Shown: positions 36,060 through 49,004, counted from the stretch's first letter. The stretch: DNA of 64,000 bases from Sinotaia quadrata (GCA_028829895.1 CM054179.1:41182617-41246616); one strand, 5' to 3'. The notes: generated by a model not told the origin, from the sequence alone. Numbers and translations: made by a program.

Positions 36060-36264
36060 CTGAAGACTGGCTACCATGACAGTGACAGGCAAGAGTACGT
36101 CACGCTGGCAGTCTAGTACTTCTGTGACGTTCGACCATTCTACTTCGATTGAGAAACAAAACGTGACATGACTAACAATGGTTATTTGAAACAATGAACA
36201 GTTTATTTGAGTGGGTTATGGCTGTAATATGTATTACACAACATATTAATAACTTAACGCATGA

Positions 36265-36930
36265 GCAACTCAGCAATGACTGTAGTACGAATGAACTGAT
36301 CTTACTGCTGACCACAATACGAATGAACAACTGATCTTAGTGCTGACCACAATACGAATGAACAACTGATCTTAGTGGTGACCACAATACGAATGAACAA
36401 CTGATCTCAGTGCTGACCACAATACGAATGAACAACTGATCTCAGTGGTGACTGTAATACGTACAAACAACTTGATGAATGACGACTACATGGTATGAAC
36501 ATGGAAGATGACTAAAATACGTATGAACAACTTATCGGATTGGAAGATGGTTACAGCACACAAGAACAACCTACCTAAAGGAAAACACTAAAAGTACAAG
36601 AACATTTATCTTAATGGAAGACAGCTAAAACACAAATGAACAAGTTATCTGAATGGAAGATAGCTAAAACACATATGAACAACTTATCTGAAAGGGAGAT
36701 AGCTAAAACACATATGAACAACTTATCTGAAAGGGAGATAGCTAAAATACAAAAAAAGCTTATCGCAACGATGATTATAATGAACAATTTATTTGATGGA
36801 AAATGGCTAGATTATATGAACAACTTCTATTAATTATGACTGAAATACGTGTGAACAACTTATCTGAATGGAAGATGGTTAGAATATATGAACTTATCTC
36901 TATGAAATAAAAAAAGAAGTTATCTGAATG
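36265..36930. repeat. 35-39-bp related tandem repeats
   Basis: The left block uses a 35-bp unit with CTGATCTTAGTGCTGACCAC; the right block (about 36600-36760) uses a 39-bp unit with GAACAACTTATCTGAAAGGG. AATACGAATGAACAACT links the two, so they look like one array that diverged. Confidence 0.85.
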
Positions 36931-37059
36931 GAAGATGGCTAAAGTACCGGGGAAGTACTTACTTGATTTGAGGTGTCTGAAGACTTTCTGCAGTAGATCA
37001 AATCTTTATCCATTGTTTTAATCAGTTATTATCATTACTATTGCCTCAAGGCTATTTTG

Positions 37060-37215
37060 ATAATTGCAAACTGTATAGATTTTGCTAATTGCAAACTGTA
37101 TAGATTTTGCTAATTACAAACTGTATAGATTTTGCTAATTACAAACTGTATAGATTTTGCTAATTACAAACTGTATAGATTTTGCTAATTACAAACTGTA
37201 TAGATTTTGCAGTTA
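37060..37215. repeat. 25-bp minisatellite, about 6 copies
   Basis: CAAACTGTATAGATTTTGCT plus AATTA is repeated nearly perfectly, with TTGC in the first copies and TTAC later. Confidence 0.95.
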
Positions 37216-38687
37216 ACAATGTGCTTTATCATTGCATGATAAAATATTTTTACAATTTATATTGCATTTGTAATATTAATTTGTTCACGATGGAGATTAA
37301 GGGTGTTTCCTCTATGGTGGGACGTTCCCACTTATCAAAAGGGGTGACTGAAAATAATTCCTACCGGAGGGTCTGGTCAAAATTAATTTTTCCACCGGCT
37401 CTATACCATTTCCTATAGAGAAAGCACCTAGCGAAAGATTTTTATAATCGTCTACACGATTTACTAGCATAGAACAGCACATTATATAAATAAAATAAAT
37501 AAATTTGGAGATATTTATTTGTCTTTGTTATTCATTCAAGTCTCTCGCAGCATTTGCAACCGAGTCGTAAACTTTTTATTGTCGAAACAAGAAATGCGTG
37601 GATGGGTTTAAAATAAAAAGTCCCATTTACCCCTCGAATCGTACTGGGTGGGCTTGATCCCCGATCTAGTCTAGACTTTGCAGACACCCTAGTTATTCCT
37701 GTTACATTGATGTCTATGCACTTTGTTGATATTGTGAATTCTTGAGAACACAAAAAATATTCCAGTTATCTGAAAAACGTAAAACTTGTTGTTTGTAAAG
37801 GGAGTGAGAGTAAATGTTGCATTTTCTTCCTTACAAGATATCACTGATTTTATTTGAATCTATTTCTCGGAGGATTTGAACACCGGCCTGTTGCCTTTAG
37901 TTCTTTCTCTTTTTTTTTTGGACAATTTTTTGTATCCATAGAGTATAATTAGTTCAACTTTAAGATATGTTTACAACGAAATAAACCATTGCTTCTATGG
38001 CGTTTAACGAGAATGATGCTCGGATGACCTTGGCACACTGTTGACTTCTTGAGTGTATTTGATCATTACATGGGCTTCGGTTGTCTGCTGATTTCACCAG
38101 TTCGAGTTATAAACCATGGAGTCATCAATATCACTCTTAGCAGGCAGATTTAAGCTCCTCTAGTTTAAAATATCAATTCATGGGTGTGGCTGATATTAGG
38201 TCGATTTAATTCATTCCACTTCAGAGCACTGTTACATCAATGTCACTGGGTGCAGGACGAATTACGCACCTTGTAGATCACAATTCGGAATTGTCAGTAT
38301 TATAGACAGCTGGCAGTTTTTAACTTTTCTAATTTACAAGGAGTCACCATTGCCATTTAAATGCTGGTCATGTAAAAAGTAATATAGTAATATATGCTTA
38401 GCATATTCTTTGTTCCATTTAATGTATATAAGTTTTCTTGACTTTATTTCCATCTTTCGCCGATTTCGGCGGACGAGTGCAAACGCCGAGAGACAGTCTT
38501 GTGGGAAGAGAAATTTAATATCATCGATGGGAGAGTGAAGGTTCTGAGTGGATTATCTGGCCCAATGTGGGCAGCGGCCAAAGGTCTGTTTATTTCGATT
38601 TTCAACTGCCAAGGGATTTTAAGCGTGCGACTTATAGTATATAGGATCCAATTTGCCATTTGCATTTAACATTTACGGTCACACAAT
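37216..38687. other. No gene assigned
   Basis: Unique sequence. Around 38450-38660 the base composition is more even and open frames of over 60 codons exist on both strands, without a recognisable domain. GGGGATCAAGCCC on the minus strand near 37655 resembles a B box only weakly. Confidence 0.4.
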
Positions 38688-40108
38688 ATTTCCATAGGTG
38701 GAAAACTTCTTACTAAAGGAGAAGACAAATCCGTCTTTAATCTATATTTAGCGAACCCCCATCCACCAAATTTCTTCTCCAACATAAAGTTATCAATATG
38801 TGTAAGGTCAATACATTTAACAATAAATTTATTAAATCAACAATCAAATATACTTATAACAAATAAAATGAAAAAGATTAATTGACATCAATATTTCCAT
38901 GAAACCACATTTGAATAATTTTAATACCTATACAGTCATAATATCCTAAAACACAATTCAACAGATTAGTGCCAATAAAAATCACATGATGGTTCTTATC
39001 AATGAAAAGAAATGGAATTATTAGAGATAAGCAAATAATAGTTTTATGTAACCTTGTCTCAGCAAAGCTGCAATAGTATTTTAGTGCCTTTTGCAACAAA
39101 GTCACAACTTTACTGCTCACGTTACTACTGTCAATCCCACGTGTTTCCCTTCTCACGTTTTTAGAATATTAACATTCTCTCAAGGTCATCTGGTGCTCCA
39201 ACGTATTATCTCCCTCAGGCAGAACAACAATTGTAGCAATTTCCACTAACTTCCTTGTATCGGAAATTGCGCCATGTAGTCAGCATACTTTTGCCACCAT
39301 ACATCATCAGAGTGCAGTGTACTCCTTACACTTATACACTGGTAAATACTTCTTGCGTCCACTATGGTCATAGTGGTTTATAATCAGTAAACCTGGAGAT
39401 TCCGGTAAAACAAGGAAAGGCCACTTATTCCCTGTAAAATATAATCAGGGAACAAACACTAAGTTTCCAGTTTATTCATCAACTCCATTCTCTCTTACAT
39501 TCACGTCTCAAATTATAGTTTTCTGCAACAGTAATTATTAGCCCAATACACGCACACGGTATAATAAATACAGCATATCAATTTTATGAGTGCGTTCACT
39601 AGAAACAATATCTAGTGTTTAGCATACTATATACGAGAATTTTAGTTCAGAAATAATAGTCTACTCATATAGTACATTTCTACGTAAAACACAAATATAA
39701 CATATCAATAGCAAAATGCAAAAATATTTCAAATTCCATTCTCTCTCAATCAGTCAGTAAACTCACCATTAAGGTAACGGCGGCCACCTTTCATGACAAT
39801 TTTAAAGTGATCAGACAATAGAATTCTCTAAAGCAGGTTAACTTTTGATTTCCGCCCATTGGCTGGTCTCATTCTTATAAATCTTAACCATTGGATAATA
39901 AAAACTACTCATCCAATTGGAACTGGTTTGGATTGCATCAGCAATTTCTAGCATATTCTAGACTCAAGCTGTTTACCCCAACTCTGTCACTTACAAAAAT
40001 ATCATCATTAAAGAGTGCCCAAAGTCGGGTCACTTCGACAATTTAAGTACTAATATAACAACCAAGTCTAGAAATAGGGGGAGGCAATTTTACTCCGCCA
40101 CACTGACC
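38688..40108 (-). mobile_element. Rep-A dispersed repeat, copy 3 (longest)
   Basis: Read on the minus strand, it starts TGGCGGAGTAAAATTGCC at about 40105, as copy 1 does, and contains GACCCGACTTTGGGCA. After about 1.2 kb comes ATTTGATTGTTGATTTAATA, then the conserved segment with GTAAGAAGTTTTCCACCTA-like sequence, stopping abruptly near 38690 where the 3' third seen in other copies is missing. An internal piece (ATTCTCTCTCAATCAGTCAG on the plus strand, about 39741) is also found in copy 4. There is no clear coding frame, so even this copy is probably non-autonomous. Confidence 0.65.
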
Positions 40109-40564
40109 TAATTTATAGAATAATACTGTCAAATCTAAATGGGATTCTGTTACAATGTGGATTGTCTTAATTAAATATCACTAACAAAGACATGACATGT
40201 GAGGCAAAACCGTTTGTGATCACAGACCAAATTAACATATATAATCTATTCCCAGACATAGTCAATCATGCTTAGACAGGTATAACAGTTGATTTTTAAA
40301 AAAACTCAAGAGACCGATGAATGAACTGGTTACATTAATATGTAACAGTAGGGTAGATGCTTTTATAAAACAAGATAAGAAAACAATGTTTGCAGTTCAC
40401 ACTAGTCAGTGTTCAAAATCTAAACTTCGTCTCTCATTAATCTAAACTTTGTCTCTCATAAATCCACACCTTAAAAGTTGGTACTTTCATAGATGCGTTG
40501 GCCACTGGGAAAGAGGATAATATCGAGCGCATGCATGCACGCATGCAGTCACAGACACAATCAA

Positions 40565-40606
<42 letters not shown>

Positions 40607-41874
40607 GTGAAGTCACATACAAATACAATATATACACTTGCAGTCTCACAAACACACATACACACTTGCAGTCACACGCACACACATGCTGTCACGTACA
40701 CACTTGCAGTCACAAACATACACACACACTTTCTATATATAATCCACAAAGGCCAATAGTGTAACTACGTTTCATTTCTAAAGACAGTTTCTTTTCTTGT
40801 GAAGTGTTTAACGTACTACAGTTGTGCCCCTATTGAAAATATTTTCAGATTTTCACCTCACTGTAAGAAGTAAGAACTTTGTCAATGAAACCAACTGATG
40901 AATGGAATTAGTCAGTAGGGAATAAAATTGGCTTGTCATACTAGATTCGGCAGAACCGTTTGACTTTTCAAGTCAAGAGGATATGGCGAAAACGAACCGA
41001 AGAAGAACCGACCCAGTCGAACAGCTCAATAAAATTAAAATGTAACTTCCTAATTACTTAATCATGTTACAAATAAAGATTAGAAATTGGTTATGTCTTC
41101 TATCCTAATTGCACTGATCGAGTTTTCAATGTGAAATATTTATAAAATGTTGTAATTGGTTATTAAGAAACTGTAGTTTAATACCACTTTATCTGACTAC
41201 TCCAAATTCTTGCACAGTATACCTTGTACTGCCTGACATTGTACAAGTGACGTGTCTGCCAGTCTTCTCAATTGTACGCTTTAGGTGAGTGAGGTGTACA
41301 GACTACCTTGTACTGCCTGACATTGTACATTTGACGTGCCTCTCACTCTTCTTTATTAAGCGTGCCATCCTTTTACTATTGTTCATACTAATTGTCATGC
41401 CATCTGATAAGAGCAACCAGTTGCCATGCGTAAAAAATATATTTAAACATGTCATTTAGCTTTTAAGCTGTTCTTCATCTGCTTAGTGGTACTGACTGAA
41501 AGTAATCCATAAGGACACGTCTGATGTTATCTTCATACCCCAATTAACTACTACATTGTTGTCATACGTAACGACTGATGTTATCTTCATACCCCAAACA
41601 ACTACTACATTGTTGTCGTGCGTAACGACTAAAAGACAGAATGTGTTGAGCTATAGTACAAGGATGGCGCAGCATCGTTTGGAATCGAACCTGGTGCCAA
41701 TAGCTTCGCCTTCACTGGATGCCACGACACTGCCGGACACTCCACGTTATCTGCACGCTCCTGTCTCTGCAACGGGCACTTCTTCCTCTCAAACAACTCT
41801 GCAATCACCTTCAGACGTTCCTTTGACTTTTTGATTTGCTGCTGGCGTTGCAGCGGTCATCACTTCTACCCAAC
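40109..41874. other. No gene seen; two short duplications
   Basis: CCTTGTACTGCCTGACATTG is duplicated (about 41223 and 41308). GATGTTATCTTCATACCCCA is duplicated about 56 bp apart (about 41522 and 41578). The rest is unique. Confidence 0.5.
40566..40604. repeat. CA microsatellite with CA-rich flank
   Basis: About 19 CA dinucleotides, followed to about 40730 by imperfect CTTGCAGTCACACACACA repeats. Confidence 0.95.
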
Positions 41875-42260
41875 TATCACTTCAACAGGACTGTCACCTC
41901 AACAGAACTGTCATTTCAATATGACTGTCACCTCAATAGAACTGTCACCTAAGCAGGACTGTGAACTGTCACCTCAGCAGGACTGTCACTTCAACAGGAC
42001 CGTCATCTCAACAGAACTGTCACCTAAACAGGACTGTTACCTCAACAGAACTGTCACCTATTCAGGACTGTCACTTCTACAGAACTGTCACTTCAACAGG
42101 ACTGTCACCTCAACAGAACTGTCACCTCAGCAGGACTGTCACCTCAACAGAACTGTCATTTAAAAATGACTGTCACCTCAATAGAACTTTCACCTAAACA
42201 GGAATGTCACCTCAACAGAACTGTCATCTCAGCAGAACTTTCACCTCAACAGGACTGCCA
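41875..42260. repeat. 17-bp minisatellite, about 22 copies
   Basis: AACTGTCACCTCAACAG alternates with GACTGTCACCTCAACAG, giving a 34-bp higher-order pattern in places. Three 17-bp units equal 51 bp, so every frame can stay open. Confidence 0.93.
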
Positions 42261-43277
42261 TCCTGATGAAGAGGACTTACTGATTTCTGTGTCAAATTTA
42301 TGAGAAAATGTATTGCAGAACTATTATTTTAAAAAACATTATTAAAAAAATATAAGCAAAAACAAAATTTATTTTTAAAAAATAATTATCTGTCTGAAAG
42401 CAAATATAAAATATTAGATAGAAATAATATATTTATTACATTAAAAATAGACAAATAATCATTTTAAAATATTATCCTCGACATATAACTATGTTGTAGA
42501 TAAAAGAAAAATTAATTAATTCTTTTTACTTTTTCTTGTGTGCAAAAAAAGACTTTAAATTTTCCTTGCCTGTCTTTTAGAAGACAGAAAATAAATTAGA
42601 GATTGAAACTACTTCTTCATTAATCAGTTTTTGTTTGTATTGTTTTCAATTATGACAATAATGTGTCATATTCTCTGTGTCTCGTAAAACGTTTTTCCAC
42701 AAAATTGTTCGCAATTCTTTTAAAATTTTCTCTATTGATGTTTCTCTTTAGCATATCTGTCAGAGTTGATAAGTTACGACCCTAATGAGATTTCACATTG
42801 TAAAGGTCACTTGATATCTGGACATCAGAAACAATAGGCAATTGACGGGGTATCATCATCATCATCATCATCATCATCATAACTAAGCGCTTTACCATAA
42901 TTGCACATATAAAAAGTACTTAATTACAAAAGAACACAAAATTTAATGTAAGAAAAACAAAACGAATCCATATGTAGCATAACAATATGTAACAATAAAT
43001 ATATTTATAAAAAGAATCTTAAAATGAACTTACAAATGTACAGTGTGGACAATGACCTAAAAGACTAATGCTATTCTTGCAATAAAAAAAAATAAATAAA
43101 GCCACTTTGAAAATGTACGTAATGTCTTAGTATCTCAGTTTATTAGTCAGCACATTCCAGCTTGCTGCTGAGCAACTGAACTTTGATCGAAGAGCTTTAC
43201 TTTCAGAAAGTTGAAAAATGTGTTAAGTTTGATGACGAGCGCAAGCTTCTAGTAGGAAGGTTTCGTGCGAGGGAAGA
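42261..43277. other. Very AT-rich, no gene; ATC microsatellite
   Basis: A run of about ten ATC triplets lies at 42851-42880. No coding sequence is recognised. Confidence 0.6.
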
Positions 43278-43957
43278 GATAGGTACATAGGATTATAATA
43301 ACACAGTGAAGTAAACTAAAGAAAACAGATCTTGCGTTGTATTCTACTGTGAACAGGGATGAGATAGGTACATAGGAATGTAAGAACACAGTGAAGTAAA
43401 CTAAAGAAAACAGATCTTGCGTTGTATTCTACTGTGAACAGGGATGAGATAGGTACATAGGAATGTAAGAACACAGTGAAGTAAACTAAAGAAAACAGAT
43501 CTTGCGTTGTATTCTACTGTGAACAGGGATGAGATAGGTACATAGGATTGTAATAAAACAGTGAAGTAAACTAAAGAAAACAGATCTTGCGTTGTATTCT
43601 ACTGTGAACAGGGATGAGATAGGTACATAGGAATGGAATAAGACAGTGAAGTAAACTAAAGAAAACAGATCTTGCGTTGTATTCTACTGTGAACAGGGAT
43701 GAGATAGGTACATAGGAATGGAATAAGACAGTGAAGTAAACTAAAGAAAACAGATCTTGCGTTGTATTCTACTGTGAACAGGGATGAGATAGGTACATAG
43801 GAATGGAATAAGACAGTGAAGTAAACTAAAGAAAACAGATCTTGCGTTGTATTCTACTGTGAACAGGGATGAGATAGGTACATAGGAATGGAATAAGACA
43901 GTGAAGTAAACTAAAGAAAACAAATCTTGCGTTGTATTCTACTGTGACCAGGTGGCA
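43278..43957. repeat. 85-bp satellite-like array, 8 copies, no indels
   Basis: GATAGGTACATAGGAATG-type sequence starts at 43278, 43363, 43448, 43533, 43618, 43703, 43788 and 43873, each step exactly 85 bp. The rest of the unit holds AGTGAAGTAAACTAAAGAAA, ACAGATCTTGCGTTGTATTC and TACTGTGAACAGG. Copies differ at only a few positions (TGTAAGAAC, TGGAATAAG), so the array is young or actively homogenised. Confidence 0.97.
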
Positions 43958-44486
43958 ATGAAAACTGTGAAGATGTGAAGTGACCTGAGTAGAGATTCAA
44001 GTTCTGGGAAGGATAACTCGTGATTGCACAAAGAAATCCACCCCAATATTCCCGAAACTATAATTCACTTTCCTCACTGTTTGCATCAGAGTTCTCCTTT
44101 CTCGAGTTTAAAACAGCGAAAATTGGAAATGTACGTTAAAAGTACTCACTCACTCGAATAATTATAATCATTCAATCGTTCAAAACCACTCCCATCACCT
44201 ACAGATTTTCCTTCTTCTCTGAGAGTGCCATTTTGTGTAATAGTTAGTAATTACTCTCTCACCCTCCGACATAAACTTTTATATATAATTATATATGGAA
44301 TTGTTTTAAAGTTGTGTACATTAATCCTAAGGTGTGCTAATTTTTTAAATTTTATTTTACTTTTACAAGAAGTGATATAAATAAGTATTTGTGTTATTTT
44401 AGAAATGTGTAAGCAAAACTTGTAACAGGATAGAACTGAACGCATACTCTAGAGTCTAGAGTCTAGAGTATAGAGTCTAGACTAGA
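43958..44486. other. No gene; TCTAGAGT cluster next to the hAT end
   Basis: AT-rich sequence ending in a 44447-44494 cluster of CTAGAGT/CTAGACT/TATAGA units, partly palindromic, directly at the presumed insertion site of the following element. Confidence 0.5.
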
Positions 44487-46297
44487 GTATAGACTGAAAG
44501 AGAGGTTATACTTGCGGACCGGTGAAAATAGGAGAAATCTTTCGCGGACTGCTAAGGCAGAAATAAAACCCCTTATTTACATAGTATTTTGTGTATTAAT
44601 TTTTAAATTTAATATTATAAAATGAAAATTCTATACTTATTTAAAATAACCAGAAACCGAGCAGTAAATAAAATGCTAATAATAGAACGTCACGAGAAAG
44701 CAATATTTAATTCAAATAAAGTTAGTGCGAAATCTGCTGTTGCTTCTTTGCTAGAATATTTGATAACCGTGGCTTCAGCGTTGTTCCTGAGAGACAAAAT
44801 CTGCATTGACAATCATTTGGTTTCTCTGTTTGGTTTTTATGACTGATAGGGCTGAAAAGGTCTTCTCATGCAAATTGATAGTCGAAAACACCACCAACAA
44901 TTCTTTTCCCAGTAATATCCAAAAGTGAGACAATGATTGCATTTTATGTTTGGACATCAGAGTAACACCAGGTTTTCTTTTTCACGAAGATTAAGTGCGC
45001 TTGAATTGACATCTTCCATGAAGGGATTATTATTAATCCAGAGGTTACTTTACGAGGATCCTCATCGTCAGGGTAATAATGATTAAAGTTTTGACTAACG
45101 CCCTTAAATGTTGACTTACTATATTGAATACGACTTTCTGGTTGACGTCAGCAGCAATCAAAAGTTCTTGCAAAAGTGGAAACATTTCTATATCTTCCTC
45201 ATGTACTTGACAATCCCAAAGAGCCAACTTCTTTTTGAATGTATCCGTCTTATGTAAAAATATTTGTGCAAAACCCTTCAAGAGAAATATTGAATTCGTT
45301 GGGAATTCTGCCATACGTGCACGTTTAGCCATCCATTCCTCATCCAACAAAGGTTCTCTCTACTAGGGCAGAGTTTCGCTCTGGCATAAACTGCTTTACT
45401 TCTTCCCTCAGCTCGACAATGCGTGAAAGAACCCTTTGTCTCGATAGCCACCTCACTTCTGCATGGAGAAGGAGATGTTGGTGTTGCGAGTCCATACTCT
45501 CACATAGTGACAAGAACAGCCTGATGAGCGGACAAAAGTTTAGATGAACAACGTCCTACACGTGAGCGGTATCCAGTCATGCTCATAGACCGTCCTTACA
45601 AACTCCAACGAATTTATCCCAGCCTAAGCCCTGCGCTTGAAAATACTCATCAAAATACTAAATATTTCTGAACTAGTGGTCCGTCCAGGTAAGTCAAGGC
45701 AATAAAGAAGTTCTTCTCTACAATATCCATCTTCACTATACCTCACGTAGTCAAGGCAATAAAGAAGTTCTTCTCTACAATATCCCTCTTCACTATACCT
45801 CACGTAGTCAAGGCAACAAAGAAGTTATTTCCTAAAGTATTCATCTTCACTATACCTCACGAAGCAAAGTAGAACAACATAGTCACTCACGTCAGCTGAT
45901 TCATCAAATTGAATCGCAAAACACCTCGACTTCTTTATCCCCTCTACAAATTGTTCTTCAATATCGGTGACCACGTCAACATTTCTCCTCGGAATGGTGT
46001 TGTCCGAAAGCGGTACAGCCTCTAGTTTTTGAGCGGCTTGAGGACCCAAAATTTCCCGAGCGACATCTGAGATAAAAGGCTTTACTAACTCTTCACCACT
46101 AATGAACAGTTTTAAATATTTGAAGAGCAACTAATTAAGACGCTTGAAGCAGCGACTTGTCACTGGACGTCATCTTCCTCATTAACTTTTCCTCTGGTTG
46201 TGTAATCTTTCCACAAAAAAATCCAATGACAATAACTTTCTCAAGGACAGGCAGGAAATTTCTGCGGACCGGGCAATAGAAAACCACTGCTATAGAT
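44487..46297 (-). pseudogene. Decayed hAT transposase, ZBED5/SCAND3-like
   Basis: Minus-strand reading. The N-proximal part at 45825-46130 has REILGPQAAQKLEAVPLSDN and FAIQFDESADVSDYV, the region of the first catalytic Asp. The middle part, 45365-45560, has [13 protein letters not shown] and the segment after it. 45045-45350 and 44775-44957 follow, the latter with LHEKTFSALSVIKTKQRN, the C-terminal dimerisation motif. This order is that of the hAT transposases behind vertebrate ZBED5, FAM200 and SCAND3. Frame changes separate the blocks, so there is no intact ORF. The plus-strand right end is GGGCAATAGAAAACCACTG (to 46289), followed by CTATAGAT; GTATAGAC at 44487-44494 could be the partner target copy (6 of 8), but the left terminus is unclear. 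The BED zinc finger was not found. Confidence 0.88.
45693..45862 (-). repeat. 57-bp triplication within the transposase coding sequence
   Basis: AGTCAAGGCAATAAAGAAGT starts at about 45693, 45749 and 45806 (56- and 57-bp steps). On the minus strand each copy encodes a version of RYSEDGYCREELLYC, a segment normally present once in this transposase family. Confidence 0.9.
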
Positions 46298-46837
46298 CCT
46301 TGTTCTCCTATCCACCCACCCTCTTGCGGCGCGAGGGTTTGCAGCGCCATCTCGGGGAGGGGGGAGGGGTAGGGAGAATATCCTTAAACGTACACATTCC
46401 CAGCACAAACTAACGAGACATCAACTAAAATAAATTGATACAATGAAGGTCGGGGGTATTGTACTGCTCACTCACGTAACTTTGTCCGTGTTCATGACGC
46501 ATTTCCTTGTACGAAACAAACATGAAATCGTATTCTGTAGTTTATTATTATCACGCACAAAAATAAATGAAATTAAAAAAATACAAATACAAATTTACTT
46601 TATCCACCATGTGCGGCGCCTCCAACCAGTCCGCGCTCGGTATGCAATTCCACCACCACCACACCACCACCACCACCACACACACACACAACACAACTCC
46701 CCTCTCCTCCCTTCTCCGTCGCAACACCACTCCTCAAATGCCATGCCGGCTAGGAAGAGCCGCAGTAATATTCATTATTGGATGCGTGTAGTAGGCTAAC
46801 ACGAGGGAAAAGAATCTACAGTTGTTCACTCAGTAAT
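46298..46837. other. No gene; CAC/CA microsatellite
   Basis: A CAC-rich then CA-rich tract lies at about 46650-46694. The 118-codon plus-strand frame crossing it has His/Thr low complexity and is not supported. Confidence 0.6.
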
Positions 46838-46970
46838 CAAAATGATGCATTCACACAAGACAATATAGGAATATTGATGCATTCACACGCGTCAATTAAA
46901 AATAATGATGCATTCACACACGACGGCTGAAGAATAGTGATGCATTCACACAAGACGATTAAAGATGACT
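46838..46970. repeat. About 36-bp minisatellite, 4 copies
   Basis: GATGCATTCACACAAGAC and close variants recur four times with AT-rich spacers. Confidence 0.85.
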
Positions 46971-47105
46971 GCGCCGTGTATGCTTTAATTCATGAAGTAC
47001 AAAAAGGATAAATAGATGCTCACATAACAAAACAGTTGTCCTGTTTGGCTTTTTCTCTCTCCTTTTCTCAAGATCTGTTCAAAAAAGTTAATCATAGACT
47101 CCTTA

Positions 47106-47410
47106 TTTTCAAAAGTGGATACAGTTCGTATTTACAGATAGTGACAATCCATGATTTTCAAAAGTGGCTACAGTTCATATTTACAGATAGTAACAATCCA
47201 TGATTTTCAAAAGTGGATACAGTTCGTATTTACAGATAGTGACAATCCATGATTTTCAAAAGTGGCTACAGTTCATATTTACAGATAGTGACAATCCATG
47301 ATTTTCAAAAGTGGATACAGTTCGTATTTACAGATAGTGACAATCCATGATTTTCAAAAGTGGCTACAGTTCGTATTTACAGATAGTGACAATCCATGAT
47401 TTTCAAACGT
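47106..47410. repeat. 49-bp array with alternating A/B units
   Basis: TTTTCAAAAGTGG starts at 47106, 47155, 47204, 47253, 47302 and 47351, exact 49-bp steps. Odd copies carry GGATACAGTTCG, even copies GGCTACAGTTCA (the last with TTCG), so the true period is 98 bp. Confidence 0.96.
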
Positions 47411-48444
47411 AACTTGCACGCATCTACTTGAAGTGGGGATAACGGGACATCTTGTCAAGAACGAGCCACCCGTACCCTGCGAACCAACTAAGAGAACAGG
47501 GACTGACAGTGAACATGAACTGACAGTTGATTTTATTAAAAGTAACTTGAACTTATCTGTTTGACATGGAGATAACTGACCTTTTGTCCAGGAAAATCTA
47601 CCTATGCAATACAATCCACATGACTAGACTTGTGTGACACCACGTCTACCCGAAATAAAAAGTTACTCTTGACTTCGCTTAGGAACTCATCATGGGGCGA
47701 AGATAACAGGGGTGATGTGCCGAGTTCAAAGGTTAGACTGGAAGATAAACAAAATAAAATTCATCTACAATCTATATTTAGATATTTTCATTAAAGCAAC
47801 TTGAGAAACATAGCGCGGAAATATTAAAGTTAGTTATTAGGTCATTATAATTAAGTTCTAGTCGGACATCCCAGATACCGACCCCTTCTCTAATCACATT
47901 TGTAATGATAACCTACGACTGTGGCAACTTCACTACTCAATCATTGATCCGTGGTAAGTATCAGCAGAACACCATACCATTATTGAACCATTTACAAATA
48001 AAAATTATTTAGGGTAGAACACACCTATTCACATATACGTAATAATGTTTTCCACATCTGTGCTGTGCAAGTATTTAACTACTTACAATATTTTACATTC
48101 CAAACATGATTCACATCTAACCCCAAAATATTAAGTCTGTCTAAAGCTCTGATAAAAATGTGTAAAAGTTCATCAGTTTAGTAATTTTCAAAATGAGAAA
48201 AAACTCATTCGGAACAATCTTTCTAGTTTCTATTCCACGTTCTGGTGAATAACACGTCTGGCCACTGTCCTCGGACACTGTGTATGAGTTTGCGGTTATT
48301 GTTATTAGCGTATCTCTAGAGTTCAATCGATTAGACGTGACTGTTTCGTCCTTCAGATAGCCAATCTCGTTGCCCGTATATTGAACTACTCAAGACTTTA
48401 GTCGGGACTAGTCAGGATTCGCAATTTATTCCTCACAGACATGC
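47411..48444. other. No gene; diverged tandem copies on the left
   Basis: GTAACTTG...GGGGATAAC...CTTGTCAAGA at about 47408 recurs as GTAACTTG...GGAGATAAC...TTTGTCCAGG near 47540, and weakly near 47660, suggesting an old repeat of about 125 bp. The rest is unique and AT-rich. Confidence 0.45.
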
Positions 48445-48860
48445 AACCACTGTGTCAATTAGGTTGGTGATCGCATTAAATAACAGTATCAATTAGGATG
48501 GTGATCGCATTAAACAGCTGTCAATTAGGATGCTGATCACAGTAAACAACATGCAACCACTGTGTCAATTAGGTTGGTGATCGCATTAAACACCTGTGTC
48601 AATTAGGTTGGTGATCGCATTAAACACCTGTGTCAATTAGGTTGGTGATCGCATTAAACACCTGTGTCAATTAGGTTGGTGATCGCATTAAACATCTGTG
48701 TCAATTAGGATGGTGATCGCAGTAAACAACTGTGTCAATTAAGATGGTGATCACAGTAATCAACAGTCAACCACTGTGTCAATTAGGACGTTGATCAACC
48801 ACTATGCGAATTAGGATGGTAATCACATTAAACAACATGCAGCCAGTGTACCAATTATGA
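48445..48860. repeat. 34-bp minisatellite, about 11 copies
   Basis: TGTGTCAATTAGGTTGGTGA plus TCGCATTAAACACC. Five central copies are almost identical; edges carry GATGGTGATCACAGT variants and longer spacers with ACATGCAACCAC. Confidence 0.93.
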
Positions 48861-49004
48861 CGATGGCCACGCTGTAAACGTTGGGTCTATCAGGATGGTT
48901 TTTGCATCTCCACAGCGTACTTCTTCAGTATGCAGACATCACATTGTGCTCATCAATGCTAGATGATGACATCCTGCAAGGTACCCGTCTGCACACAACA
49001 GTAT

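Noticed and set aside
35712..36194. 160-codon minus-strand ORF
   Set aside because: It crosses a 166-bp MITE with target duplications and has no recognisable domain; the frame is accidental.
37625..37690. B-box-like motif on the minus strand
   Set aside because: A single weak motif without an A box or cloverleaf pairing.
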